Source: Typhlomys cinereus | Lineage: Eukaryota; Chordata; Mammalia; Rodentia; Platacanthomyidae | DNA: 64,000 nucleotides | Reading direction: 5' to 3' | Assembly (NCBI GenBank): GCA_023101885.1 | Contig: JALPQD010000631.1 | Location: 382,001-446,000 of the forward strand | In this document: positions 12,101-25,800 of the stretch, in pieces | Layout of the letters: every line of letters begins with the position of its first letter | Numbering within the stretch: the first letter of the stretch is position 1 | Notes under the pieces: model-generated | What the model was told of the DNA's origin: nothing | What the model saw: only the letters and a program-made list of their open reading frames with translations | Database searches by the model: none | Position numbers and translations under genes: made by a program

Positions 12101-15100
12101 TACAACTTTGTCTCTAAAAAGTTGGCAAATTCAGAACAAAAATGTCATTATCAGGAAAACAGCCCCAAACCTTTATAAATTATTTTTACCTTGTCAGTGA
12201 TATTAAAGAGAGATGAAGCAGACATACATAAATTGCTGCTGCATCTTTCTATGTCATATTTTTAATTTTTTTCCTTCTGAGACATAAGTCAGCCCCTTTT
12301 TTAATGAAGGAATTCTTCGGCTACTCACTTCCGCCTTTCCCCCGGAGACTCCATCTGATGGTCAATCCCTTTATCCAGGGGAAGGGATGTGGGCTTCACA
12401 TCTTCAGACACGTGTGCCGGTGGATTTGACACTTGCTGATTCTGGGTTGGCTCTGAGACCAAGGAGAGAACATTAACTTTGCACTCAGTCAAGCTGCTTT
12501 GCTGCTTAAAGAGCCAGTATCTGTAGCATCTCATGGCACCTGTGTGTGTGCCGTGGGCACAGTGAGTAGAGATGCTGGGAATTCACTCTGCTGTGAATCG
12601 CTCCTTTACCGAGCCCTGAACCAGTATCTTTTGCTTCACTGATTGCTGTCGTCATAACAATATTTAAAATACTGACTTCTTAGGCAAGAAAGCAAACATG
12701 AGTGGGTGCAATCAGAACTTGGAACATAATTATAAAACATGGTAAGAATATGTAAGAATGCCCATTGCTTTCTCTGACTGATAAACCACACCAGCTGTGC
12801 TGTGGTTTCAGCTCACTGGGCACCTGAGTGCCACTTAGGGTTTTGAGAATCTAGATATCTTGAATGTGCATATGAATGAAAATCAACCCACCTAAATATA
12901 TGAATAGATAACATGCTCCAAACTCAAGTCAGATTCATTAGTTCCACCATTAAAGAGGTGTGGATTTGCTCAGCCAAGGTTTCCTTAACTATAAACACAT
13001 TTATCACGGTCACACTTTATCCTGTCATTCTCTGTCATTACATAATATCTCGGTCTCAACTTAAGTAGCATTTGTAAGCAGAAAAGGCTCTGAAAATTTC
13101 TTTAATGGCAAAGGAAAAATAAAACAAAGCTAAATAAGCTAAACTCCCCAAAATGTGAAATTCACAACCAGAATGGGGGCCAGATGCAGAGACCCCGAGG
13201 CGCTCATGGGATTTGCCGCCCAGAAGTTTCAGTTTTTCAGGAATGATGGGGAGACGCTGATCCCTGCAAGTGAGGAATGCAGTTGAAGATTGTTGTATTG
13301 GGTCTGGAGCACCCAGACATCCAGTGAGAATGAGCTAGGTCCCTCTAGCCCCCCACCTCAGACCGGCTTTGTAGATTTCATTCCTCCATGAGCATTTTGT
13401 GGGGGGAGTTTATGCCCGGTGGTAGAACTGGGAAACCTGAGGAAGGCATTGTATATGAAGGCTAAAGGTTTCTGTTTAAGTGTCAGTTCCTGCTTGGGTC
13501 TCCCTGGGACCCCAGTGATATCGTGCAACCTGAACGCTTGGTGGTGAGAGTTCACTCATTATATATTTGGCAGAAGCTAAAGGTTCAAGGCCTCTGAGAA
13601 AAGTTTGCAGCCAGCAGATGTCTGGAAGTTGCAGGGGTGTTGCAGCAATCTAAATACCGGGCTAGTAGTTGCTTCCATCCTCACCCTGAGCTAGCTGTGG
13701 GCTTGTCTCACAGTGCAGGGCTCCAGCCTCTGTCTTCAGTTGCTGGTCCTGATGGATGAGGTTCTCACACTGAGCTGACGGCCTTTGAGTTAGGCTGTCG
13801 AAATAAAGAAACATACCTCAGAACACAGAGAAAAGCAACTGGATCTTATCCGTAAAGACATGAACTAGGACTTCCTTCTTTTTAAAGTAGGTTTTAAAAA
13901 CACTACACAGTTTAGTACCCTTCAATTAAACAAGTTGAGGAACTGATCATTTTTGATACTGTCCCTGTCAACCAAGGGATGCCTGAGCCAACCAGAAACT
14001 CTTAGATTTCACAAGATAGCAATCAATGTAGACATCATTTGAAAGTTGGGTTTGGTGACACACTATAATCCCAGCGTGAAGTAGGCAGAGGCAGAAGAAT
14101 CGTGAGTTCAAGGCCAGCCTGGCTACGGAGCAATATAAATAGATAATTGGGTCACATAGTATGTTTGCAGTCCATGTTGATTCCCTTGCCTTTCAGCAGC
14201 TTCTATGTGTAAGGAAAGGGATGGAGGAGATAAAAGTAAGTTTTGGACAGACTGTCTGGAGAAGAGAAATGGCAAATTCATATGTGATGCCTGTCTGGAT
14301 GCAAAAACACGCAGGAAATGCTCCTGAGGATCGCTCCCATCTTCCTCACCAGCAGCTTTCGTTTCCTAAACTTTGAAGCAGCGTTAACTGGAAACAGATG
14401 TCTCTTCCACAGACAGCACGGTCGGTGGCTGGGTGTGGTGCTCAGCTCTTAACTCCCGTGTTCACTCAGACTTCCAGGCAGCAAGCCGGGACTCAAAGAA
14501 CGAAACCTCAGCGAGCATTTCACCTTGGCCAATCTCTGGCCCTCTGAAGGTCCCACTGGGATGCTGTGCACCCATGCAGACACCTGCACACCCATGCACA
14601 CCCATGCAGACACCTGCACACCCATGCACACCCATGCAGACACCTGCACACCATGCAGACACCTGCACACCATGCAGACACCTGCACACCCATGCACACC
14701 CATGCAGACACCTGCACACCATGCACACCCATGCAGACACCTGCACACCCATGCACACCCATGCACACCCATGCAGACACCTGCACACCATGCACACCCA
14801 TGCAGACACCTGCACACCCATGCAGACACCTGCACACCCATGCAGACACCTGCAGACACCTGCACACCCATGCGGACACTTGCACACCCATGCACACCCA
14901 TGTAGACACCTGCACACCCATGCAGATACCTGCACACACACCTATGCGGACACTTGCACACCCATGCACACCCATGCAGACACGTGCACACCCATGCAGA
15001 CACGTGCACACCCATGCACACCCATGCAGACACGTGCACACCCATGCAGACACGTGCACACCCATTCAGATGTGCACACCCATGCAGAAACGTGCACACC

Positions 15101-18100
15101 CATGCAGACACGTGCACACCCATTCAGATGTGCACACCCATGCAGACACCTGCACACCCATGCACACCCATGTAGACACGTGCAGACACATGCACACCCA
15201 TGCAGACACGTGCACACCCATTCAGATGTGCACACACATGCAGACACCTGCACACCCATGCAGACACGTGCATACCCATGCAGACAAATGTGCACACCCA
15301 TGCAGACATGTGCACACCCATGCAGACACATGCCATCCATGCAGACACATGCCATCCATGCGGACATATGCACATCCATGCAGACACATGCCATCCATGC
15401 GGACATATGCACATCCATGTGGACATATGCACATCCGTGCAGACACATGATTTTTGCCTATGCCTAGCTGACATCTCAGCCCCAGAAGCAAATGTCTGTT
15501 TCGTGTGTGTTTTGTGAACTGCCTGCCTTCTGGATTCTTTGTAGAACCTTCCAGATTATGCATCGGTGGCATCATTGAGTACACCAAATGTAGCCACCCC
15601 AGAATGTGCTACTGAGCTACTGTGAGTGGGCTTCTGGCTTCCCTTTCACACCCATGGAACAGAGTCCATGGATGAAGCGACTGTCCACAACTACTTGGTT
15701 AATTCACATCACCACAGAGTAAATGTGTTTGTAACACAGAAGACACCGGAACCAAGCTCAGGTGCACAGCACAACCACAGTAAGAGGGACCCCAAGACCT
15801 CGTTTCAACTTATGGTCTTCCAATACCTTTCATTCCAGGTGACGGATGCTTAAATGTGGGGCTTTGAGTGGCCAACAAGCTTTATTAATGACCCATACTG
15901 CTTTCCTTATTTAAAACAGATTGCATCTACTTAATCTTTTAAAATGGCTTTTTTTTTTTTTTGAGACAGGATTTCACTATGTAGCCTCAAATTCATGATC
16001 CTCTTGCCTGTGGTCTCTGAGTGTCAATCTGCGCCATCATCCCTGGTCTTGCTTATTTAAAAACAAGGCTGTCAATACACTAGCGCATGAGGGCACTGAC
16101 GTCAGAGGTGTCACGTGCTGGAGCAATGGGAAATGTACTGCTGGAACGGCCATTGAAAAGCTAAAGAGGTACACAGGGGCAGTGGTGAATGGGTGGGGCC
16201 TGCTTTGTGAATTTTCCTGGATCAACTAATATGGGCTCAGACCTGTTTTTCTCCTCCAGCGGACCACGTTCCTTTGCCGTGAGCAGTAAGTCATTTTCAT
16301 CCCCCTGCGGCAGAGGTTTCTTTTGACTTCTCTCCTTGTCGTCATATTGACAGTTTTCCAAGTCCATCTTATTCTAAGGGAAAAATCAGTACAGCTTCGA
16401 ATGCATTTAAAACAAAACAAAACACTGGAAACAGTTATATCTGGTCACGAGATATTGAAAACTTTTTACTTCCTTTTTTGAAGAACAAAAATTTTATCTC
16501 TTCTCTCTAACCTTTCTAGAAAGTTTTAATATGTGTTTCCCATATAAATGAATGGATCCATAGTGATGGCTTCATGCCGCACTGCATGTCTTCGTCTGAC
16601 TTTGCTCCCAACCCCAAGAAACATTTACGTTGCCTTTAATTTAAAGAACTGTCTTCAAACTAACTGATTCCAATGATTTTGAGTGTTTAGAATAAGTAAA
16701 GAATTGGGATTCTGAAAAATGACCATAAAATGGATTTATTAGAACCTATCTCTCCCATTTCAAAACAAAATAAAGTCAGAGGACTGTTTATTCCAGAACA
16801 AATGTTTTTCTAGTATCCTTGGGTTATTTTACTCAATGCAGACTATGGACTACACAGGCCTCAGTATGTTTCTGCCCAGTAACTCCATAACCTCACTCAG
16901 GGGATGTGGGAACCACCTTTGACTAGCCCTCAAAGACCATGGAGTTTCTCCTGGGATTTTTGGGGTTTGGAAGCCACTTCCGTGGAAGCTGGTGGGTCGC
17001 GCATTACAAGCAGAAGCATGCATGGTGTGGGAGGGGCACATAACTGTGGAAGGAAAGGGCGATTCCAGAGCCATCGAGAAGGGCTCCTCTGCACATGCCT
17101 TCACTACTGGAGGTCCTGCCAGCCCATCTGGGCACATCTGCCTGGGGCAGTGACTTTACGGCTCTTCAGGGAAACCGTCTGAGGCTGTGCTATGGAAGTG
17201 ACAGAACAGTGAGTCCTGTGGGTGGAGCTGGTGTGATTCTTGTGGAACCGGTTTTGGGTGTAAGGTTCTGTTGGATGGGGAAACTTAGTCTCACGGTTTT
17301 CCAGCTCTGCCTGGGTTTCTTTATGTCATGAGTTGCTTTTTCACTCAGCGGCCTCACCGGTGCCCCACTTCCTTCCGTGACAGAAGAGGATGTAGACAGC
17401 TGGTCAGCAGAGCTTGAAGACATAGTGAAGGGAACCACAGTATCTTCAATTATCTTACGCTCCTAGGAGAAAGACAGGAATGGATTAAAGAGGGAAAAAA
17501 TTTAAAAATCATATCTCTCATGAGAAAAAAAAACCACAATAAGGAACTCCAGAAAAAAAAAATGCAGCAGAATATATACAAGTCAGCAGAGCCTAAGAAA
17601 AATCTCATTTGGCAAAAGCATACAAGCAAAATCATGCTCCCTATGGGCAGTAATTTAGAAATTTGCATTGGATTTAAATTTTTGAATTAGTGTACATGAA
17701 GTAACTGGAAAAGAAACATTAGCGGGGAGCTGACAATGCACAAAATTTATTGCCGAAAGTGAAGTTCACAACAATGTTGATCACAAGACATTTCAGATAA
17801 CAGACATAAAAAATACAGCCTCCTCCAAATTCTCTAATGGGGTATTGTTTTGTTGTTAAAAAAAAGGAAAAACTAAACCAAACAAAATTCTCCTCTACAA
17901 ATCTCTTCAGTCTTACACAGTGAATGGAATCAACAGTGAGGAGATATTTGACCTCAGTACCAAAAGTATTCTGTAAAATTGCCTCATCCCTACCAAGCAT
18001 GCAGCGGCAAACACGCACACGAATGAATGCGCTGGTTCTTAGAGCGCCAGCTCCGTAAGGCGGACCAAGAAGCTGGGTGGAGAACGGGCGTCTTCTCAAA

Positions 18101-19827
18101 CATGGCTCAGCCCCTGTCTGGGGCGATGTGTGGTCTTTCAGAGCCCGTGTGATGCGGCTCAGGCACAGCCACACGCACACACGTGTCACAGACACAAAGG
18201 GTGGCAACAGTCTGGGGACCTGGGACGACAAGGTCACGTGCCCTTCGGAACTTTCCTACCTCCTCGTAGTATCTGCGTTCTTCCTCTTCCACCTCCTTCT
18301 GGGCTTTTTCCCACTCTTCCTTCAGCTTGTCCTGCTCCTTCTGGTATCTCTCCTGTCATGGGACACCCACAGACGTTTGAAAGTGACCATTGCACGCATC
18401 GCTGGGAATTGTTTCCCTCCTCTAAACCACCAGGCAGCATTTGGAATCTAATTTTGCACGTCATAAAAATGTACTACTCAAATGTCAGAAACATAAAAAC
18501 CCAGGTGAAAGCAGTATTTCTTGTCGCCGTGTTTTGTGGGATCACCCTTTAGACAAACGGAGATTTGCTGTGGAAAGACGAAAAGATTCAGCAATCCTCC
18601 TTAACCTGACTGGGTGTTTGTTGGCACTGGTTCCCTTAGGGGTGAGTTTGTCATTGCATTAGTGGAAATACATTGCTGGGCAGAAGTGGAGCTCAGCAGC
18701 ACAGCCACGGCTTGGCATAGACTACGGCCTGAGTTTTAGCTCATGCACTACACAAACCCATCAACCAACAGAAAACAAAAATCCTAAACACATCGCTGCC
18801 AGGAGCTTTTACTAAAGGAAACTTTACTATAGGAAACTTCACAGGTTTAAAAGACAGATGAAGCAGAAAGGTCCAGCGCGCTCAGGATGATCATTAGCTG
18901 AGTGACTGGATCCCTCTGCTTATCACCACTGCACCAGGACGAATGTTCCTGGTTTACAGGAACTCAGAGTTAAGAGCCATTTTTACACAGCTCCCTACAA
19001 TGCTTTCATATCAGAACATCCATTCTTGTGTTTAGAGACAGTACGATGGTTCTACCACTTCGAGGAAGAGTGAAACACTGCGAATAAGGATGGCATTAAA
19101 AAATGTGACGTTGTCCCCGACAACTGATCAGAAGACATGAGTAGATGGAGATTAACAGCGATGCGGAGAGTGAGAACTGGCCAGGCAAACCTTGGGAATG
19201 GCGCCCTCGTGTGGCAAGAGACAACACACATGAGCTTGTCAGTACTCTCAGGAGCTATACCATTGTCTCTCTGTTGGGGAAGGTACGAGATGGTCCCGGG
19301 TGGCACGTCTTAGGTGCAGTGGGCTTCCGGGGGATGTGTGGAGACGGGTGTTCCTGTCAAAGCTCTGTAGAAGCACTGCTGGCCAGTAGGCTCTTCAGTA
19401 CCGCATGAAAACTCTTTTTTTTGGAAACCGATTATTGTAAAAGTCAGGCATGGAGGTCCACACCTAGCATCTCAATACTTTTGGGAGGCAGAGGCAGGAG
19501 GATATTGCAAGTTAGAGACCAGCCAGGGCTCTATAGTGAGATCTTGTCTCAAACAAACAAACAAACAAACCAATTGCCAAAGCAAAGAGACTCAAAAATA
19601 CTGTAACGTTTTAGAGTAGGAAGGCCGGGGCTTAGAGAGGAAAAAGAGTTCCCAAAACTCCACAAAAACTGAAAAACAACCAAAAATTGGAAACTAAAGC
19701 AAGATTGTTTGGCTTGTTGGTTCCAGCAGCCTTCAGATCTTCCCTGCTTCATTCAGGAGTTGATGTGAGAATGCAGGAGTGAAAGATGTATGCACACACA
19801 GGTACAGACACACATGCATACATGCAG

Positions 19828-19858
<31 letters not shown>

Positions 19859-22800
19859 CTTACATCCCCCAACAAACACCTTGGCCCACATTTCACAATG
19901 CCACACTCCAGTAATCAGTCAGTCACGTGACTGGCACCTGTGTCTTTAGCATGAACACCCTTGACAGGCAACACACTTGCTTGTCTTCCCCACTCTACAG
20001 AGTCTTTGGCTACTCTTTCCCAGTGAGCTGGGAACTGGGCACTTGGCTTCCAAGCCAACAGAAGATGTCCAGCGCTGCGCTGAGGTCTCCCAGCGGGCGG
20101 ACAATCCCAGGAGTCATGAAACTTTTCAAGGAATCATGTTCTCACCACCATGTTGGTATCAAAGTCTTACTAACACGCTGAGATTTTCAAAGCTGCCAAA
20201 CTATACTGCATTATGAAAACCATCCTAGTAGACTTAACTATGGAAGTCAATTCTGTACTCCTGAGAGTAGGATAAAGAAATAAAGGAAACTAAACTGCAG
20301 TGAAAAGCCACCATGTCTAACGCAGATGAACAGCCTTTTCCTGTGTGAGTTTTTGATTACTCCCAATGTTAAGTGGGGCTGAGAAGAGAAAAACATGAAT
20401 TTCATGCTGGGCCGACTCGGTGTACACCGAGTCCAGGTTCTACTGAGAGCCGTGTGATCTCAGGCAAGTGGTCTGTGAGTCTTGTTTCTTCAACTGCTCA
20501 TCAGACATGTTGGAAGGGTTGTGTGAGGACTAAAGTAGACAAAATTTGTCAAGTCCCAACAGCAGCTCCTGGCAAGTCCCCAACACAGATACATTTCTAG
20601 GTCACTTTCGGAAGTACCAGTAGCTCATGAAGCAGGCATGAAGCAAGTACGCGCACGATCAACTTCTCCTTGTTTTTTTGTTTTTGGGGGGGAGTAATTT
20701 TAACAGCATCTATTTCTCAAAAACATAATCAGGTGACATTTTTTTCATTTGGATTCTACAAAAGAGCTTTTGGATAATTCGTTCTCACACTTCTTGGACT
20801 GAAAATTGGTGACCGAGGAGGTAAGGAATATAGGCAGACTGATCCTTCGTCTATGCTTGGAGGTTTTTTTTTAATTTGCTAATGAGAATGATTTTTTCTT
20901 CCTGTTTATCACTGTACCTACGGGCAGAAACAACGAGGTTTGAGGACCCCCTGTTGCCTGGACACACAGCAGACTGACAGACTTGCACATTTCTGAGAAG
21001 ACTGAGATTCGGTGTTTCCTGTGCTAAACAAAACAAAACGAAAACCCTATGCAATGTAACAGAACTTAAGAGAGTGCAGCAAAGAGCGGAGAGAAAAGCA
21101 GCAAGCCACTCTCCCGAGTCAGGCATCCATCCTGTGGCAATCTGTCCTGACAGCTGCAGCCTTGCAGCAGGACGTCCTACCTGCAGCAAGCGCTCCTGCT
21201 CCTGCTGCCATTTCTCCTGGCGCCTGCGCTCCTCTTCGGGGTCCCACGCCCAGAACTTAAACTGTCCAGGAAAAAAAAAGAAAATAACCCACAGATCACA
21301 CATAGAGCTAGGTCCCCAAGGCGCTGCTAGGAGAAGAGAAGACAATTACCTTCCAACCTGACACACGAGGAACGGAGCAGTAAGTCTTTGCCTATCTAAT
21401 GTCTGTCCTCTTTGGTGTTAAAAACCATTTTCTGACCTTAGATCCCTTTTTCTCTAGTTCTGTGAACCTCTCTAATGGAAACAGTAGGCCCAAGAAGACT
21501 TGCTCCATATCTCCTAGCAGGGCTATCTTAGAGGCATTCTGGGTATAAGATCTCTAACTGAAGGAATAGGCGACTGCACGAGATGCATTGTTGAGCGCGT
21601 ATCCCTTGCACTGTGAAATAAATCCTTTGGACCATGATTGTTTTCCCACTCCAACTTCTATGGTGGGTTATTTGACTCACCAGTGCCCATCGATGTCACC
21701 TAAAGACTCAGACAAGGAGGCCCCAGCATAGCGAGTACTCAAACAAAGGCTTATGACAAACAGCATTCTTACAGAGGGTTCCCTTGAGTTTGGGGACGAA
21801 GAGTCACTCCTCTGAACCATGGACTCTCTCTTGTTGCGCTTTGGACAGATGAGAAATGAGAGTGCATCTCTCTGGGGTGTCCTTTCCACTCGGGGGCACG
21901 TGAACATCCAGACCTCGAATGCAACTTAAGATGGAAGTCAATCAATCAGCTAGAACACCTGCTCTATGTGATGAGGTCAACTTTAAGGGTTTATCTGGGT
22001 TTTCTATCTGCTTGAGTGGACTCAGTTTCTAGGAGGTGGTCTCAGTGTTGACTTATGCGTGACCCTCCCTAGTCCTGGAATATGGCTGGAGATAGCAAGG
22101 GAGGCATATAACAAGAGATGAATCCACCGCCTAGTCTATGTGGACATGTAGGAATTCCCAAAGAGACAACGTTCTTCTGTGGATAAGAACTGGCCCTGGC
22201 CCTGGTGGACTTCTTGGACTGGTCCCTGGAAAGGGAGGCATGTCAAAGGCATGTCACAGAGGGTGGGCCTTGAGGTTGGCTAGCCCCGCCCTGCCGGCTT
22301 TAGCAGTTTGTTCTCCCTCAGCCCCTAAGATGGATGTGACTTAAGCTGCCTTCAGTTTCTGCCAGCCAGCCAAGCCTTTTCTGCCCTAAAGGACTATGTC
22401 TCCCCTTTGGAACCACAAGCCAAGTAAGTCTCCCTTTCTCCTTTAAGTTACTTGAATCTGAGTAATGTCTCACAGCAACCGAGAAGAGGTACTTTATAGT
22501 CATCCCAACTAAGGCAGATGGCAACCCTGAAAGAAAACCATTAGTTTTTCAGTCAAGAAGACAAGAGGTGGAGGAGCTCTACATTACTGCCAAGAGTCAC
22601 ATGGCTTGGAAAACTGGGATCAAGGGTAAGCAGGGATCACGTGGCTTCCCCACGTGGCTTGGGGTAATGCCAGAAGTGGTTGGTCCACGGAGAAAGTCTC
22701 CAAATTTGAAAAGAACTTCAGAGGATGACTCAAATGTCAGGACAGCACAAGAAACGCTGGTTTGGATATAACCTGCAACAGGAATTACCATAGAGAATGC

Positions 22801-25800
22801 GTTTTGACATTTCAAGTAGCAACGACCTCCTTATTTCATTGGCGTAAAAAATTAAAAAGCAGCATGAACAAGGAATATTATTCAAGATATCAGCTGTGAG
22901 AATGGGAATGACAGAAACGATGCTTGTCACCCGGAGAAAGCCCAGGTGGGCCCTGTTGCCAGCAATATGTTGAGCCTTCGGTTGAAGTAGCGTTCTTATT
23001 TTTCTTTTTAAAAATATTGGTTTATTGTTTTGAGAAGGAGAGAACTGAGCGAGACAGAGGCAGAAAATAAAGGTGCACACGTGCGCGTCATGGCACAAGG
23101 GTGGAGTCAGAGGACTTTCAGAAGTCAGTTCTCTCCTTCTAGCATGTGGGCTTCTGGGGAATCAAACTTAGGTTGCTAGCTTTTTGCACAGACGCCTTAG
23201 CCACTGAGTCTCGCTGGCCCACATTCTTACTTTTCAACAATGAGTCTGAGCTCTGGGGACATAGCTCAGCGGTAAATCACTGAAGTTTGAGCCCTAGCAC
23301 CACACACAGACACGCAGACATAGACAAAGAATTTTTTTAAAAAATCTATGGAAATTCTCTCTTTTTGCACTAATTCCTACTAGCACATTCATTTTAAGTT
23401 CTTCCTCTACAGGTGACATTCTTGACTTTTCACTTTGTGATAATGATAATCCATATGTCCATAATTTGCCTAGAAGCATTGAGTTACTGTCTTAAAATCA
23501 CTTATTTGGATCTCATCTTTGGTTGGTTACTTTTTGAAGAGAATCAAATATAACATAAACTTACTCATAGGCCTTGAAAGGAACTACTTACTGGTGTAGT
23601 TACTGGGGACTTTTCACCGCTTGGAGAATCCACTGCATGGGACAAAAGGAAGGAGAAAAGGTATCAGTGTGAGTAGGCTTTAATTATCATCGCCATTCAG
23701 CGTCTTAGTGGAGCACAGTTCCTACGTCAACTCAGGACCATTATTTTTAAAATCAAGAGCATTAGAAGAATCATAAAAATCATACTAAGCAGAGTTGTAC
23801 CCATCACCAAAGGAAATAAAGTATGATACATCTGACCACATCAGTTAGCTCCAAGTACTGCACTAGAGAGAGCGACAACAATCCCTTGTAGTGCTTAGTG
23901 GCTCAGTGCACCTTGCGTTAGGCAGGTCCCTACTATCTGGCATGGAGAAGGCCATGCAGAGGCTAGATGTCATCCAGGAAGAAGAGAGAGTGAGTGACGC
24001 AGTTACCAAGAGAGCCAGCGAGTCTGCAATAAATATCTTTAATCTAATTAAAGGGGAGATGGTGATAGAGAAACAGACTCATGACACTGTTTCTTTAGAA
24101 TCTCAATGTCAACATAGAAATGCTCTGAATTTCCTCCCAATTTTAGTACACCTGGTACTGGTATCGAAGAGCTCGCTCTTTGCTAACTGTGTGTAGAAAA
24201 CAAGCAGCTTTCATTTTTTAATTTTTGAGACCAGAAGTGAAAAGAAAATGCCAGCACCACCAGTTACCCCAACATGAATTTTTTGTTTTGTTTTGTTTTG
24301 TTTTTGCACCACAGAAATGCAGCTAGACCCAGTATGTGGTTTACCTGACTGGGAGAAAAACTGGGACCGTCGCCAAGAGTTCTGAACTCTAAGTGGAACA
24401 TTGGCAGTGCCAGGCGACTCTAGACCAGATGGCAGAACAGAACAAACAGAAAACCAGGAGACCAGGTGAGAACTGCACAAGACCTCCTCCCCACCTAAAA
24501 GACTGGTTGTAGTCGAGGCAAGGAGGGTGTGAACATGCATGTAAAACACGTCTCACTAAAATACTCACAAAGCCCGAAGAGGGTCTGCGGCAGCTTATGC
24601 ACCTGTTGTTTGCCTGGGTCTTGGGTGAAAGCGTTTAGACTCGTGTCGTATAGGGTTACAGTGTAAGAGCTAAAGCTCAGAAATGACGCCATGTGCTACA
24701 CTACGAACTAAGTGTGCTGCGGAGCCTGTGGAGAACACGAGGACAGCCTGAGGGCAGTAGGAACGGGTGGCTGGGACTGTGCCCACGCCACCCTGTAAAG
24801 TCTATGGCTAGCTTCCCTGCACGGGCACAGGCACGCACACGCTAGGGACTCTCTATGGCACTAACCACACAGGGCTCCTGGCAAGCATTTCCTTTGTATT
24901 CTGCTAACCTATCATCCTTAAGACAAATGAACACTGCAGTTTTTAAAATAGGCATGTGTCCTACTGAAACACAACTCTCAGATAGCTTTACTATTTCCAG
25001 AGACAGGAAAAGGGAAAAAAAAATTTTTCAGCTTCCGCTGCATCTTATGAATGGTTCAAAGTATTTAAAAGTGGTACTGATGTATGACGCATGGGTGTCC
25101 TGGGGTCTATGGGCAGATCTGTAGTGGTCTGTGTGACGACTGTAAGCAGGTGACTTTAAAGTCATGGGGACAGATCTTTCTAGGGGAAAGACTTTAAAAG
25201 GTGTGGTTTAGGATTCTTGGTTCCTTTGGACTTGCTATTGTATTTTACACTACTCATCAAAAATATACTGATTTTATATCTCTGGGCCCAAAGACTTCCT
25301 CCACCCCAACTAGAGATAAATCAAAGCTTTAGAAGTTACACTTATGAGTGGCCTCGTGCTTTCAGAAAGACAAGCTTGAGTTTTTAAGCAAGTCCTGCTA
25401 GATTCACATCTATCAACTATGACTTTGAGGCATGACTTAAATAAATACTTCAGGTCAGTTTTAAGGTGTGGTCCCTAGGCTCCCACTCCAGCATCACCGG
25501 TACATGTTAGAAGTACAAATTTCGGGACATCTGCCCAGACCTACAGAATCAGACCCCAAGGATCCCAGCTCTACAGGGGCCAGGCACCCCCACATGCAGA
25601 ACTGCTGCTTCGAGTCATGTATGCGTAACGGCCATGTGATCTTGTAAAGAAAGCATCCAAGACTGGACTTTTGCCTAGTACCTCGGTGCTCTGCTACCAA
25701 GCTACAACCACTAGGTCGCATTAGTGTAAATGGCGGGCCAGATACAAGCTATGTACATTTTATGAATGGTTCAAAGTATTTAAAAGTGGTACTGATGTAT

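Larger units (their letters stand above)
12453..16160 (-). other. LIMCH1 intron containing a minisatellite
   Basis: Between the 16.3-kb and 12.4-kb exons. Most of 12560-14030 shows no recognised structure. A B1 copy (about 14040-14150), the 0.9-kb minisatellite and a reversed B1 (about 15948-16050) occupy the rest. A small exon completing the unresolved 16.3-kb exon could be hidden here; I did not find a convincing one. Confidence 0.6.

Noticed and set aside
13290..13330. Missing piece of the 16.3-kb exon (GAP.. peptide on minus)
   Set aside because: Only three residues agree and there are no matching splice sites.
14449..15474. Cys/Val- or His/Thr-rich proteins of 120-344 residues
   Set aside because: By-product of a stop-free minisatellite; present in several frames on both strands.
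23252..23315. A tRNA gene
   Set aside because: The tRNA-like sequence is an ID SINE; the cloverleaf is not intact.
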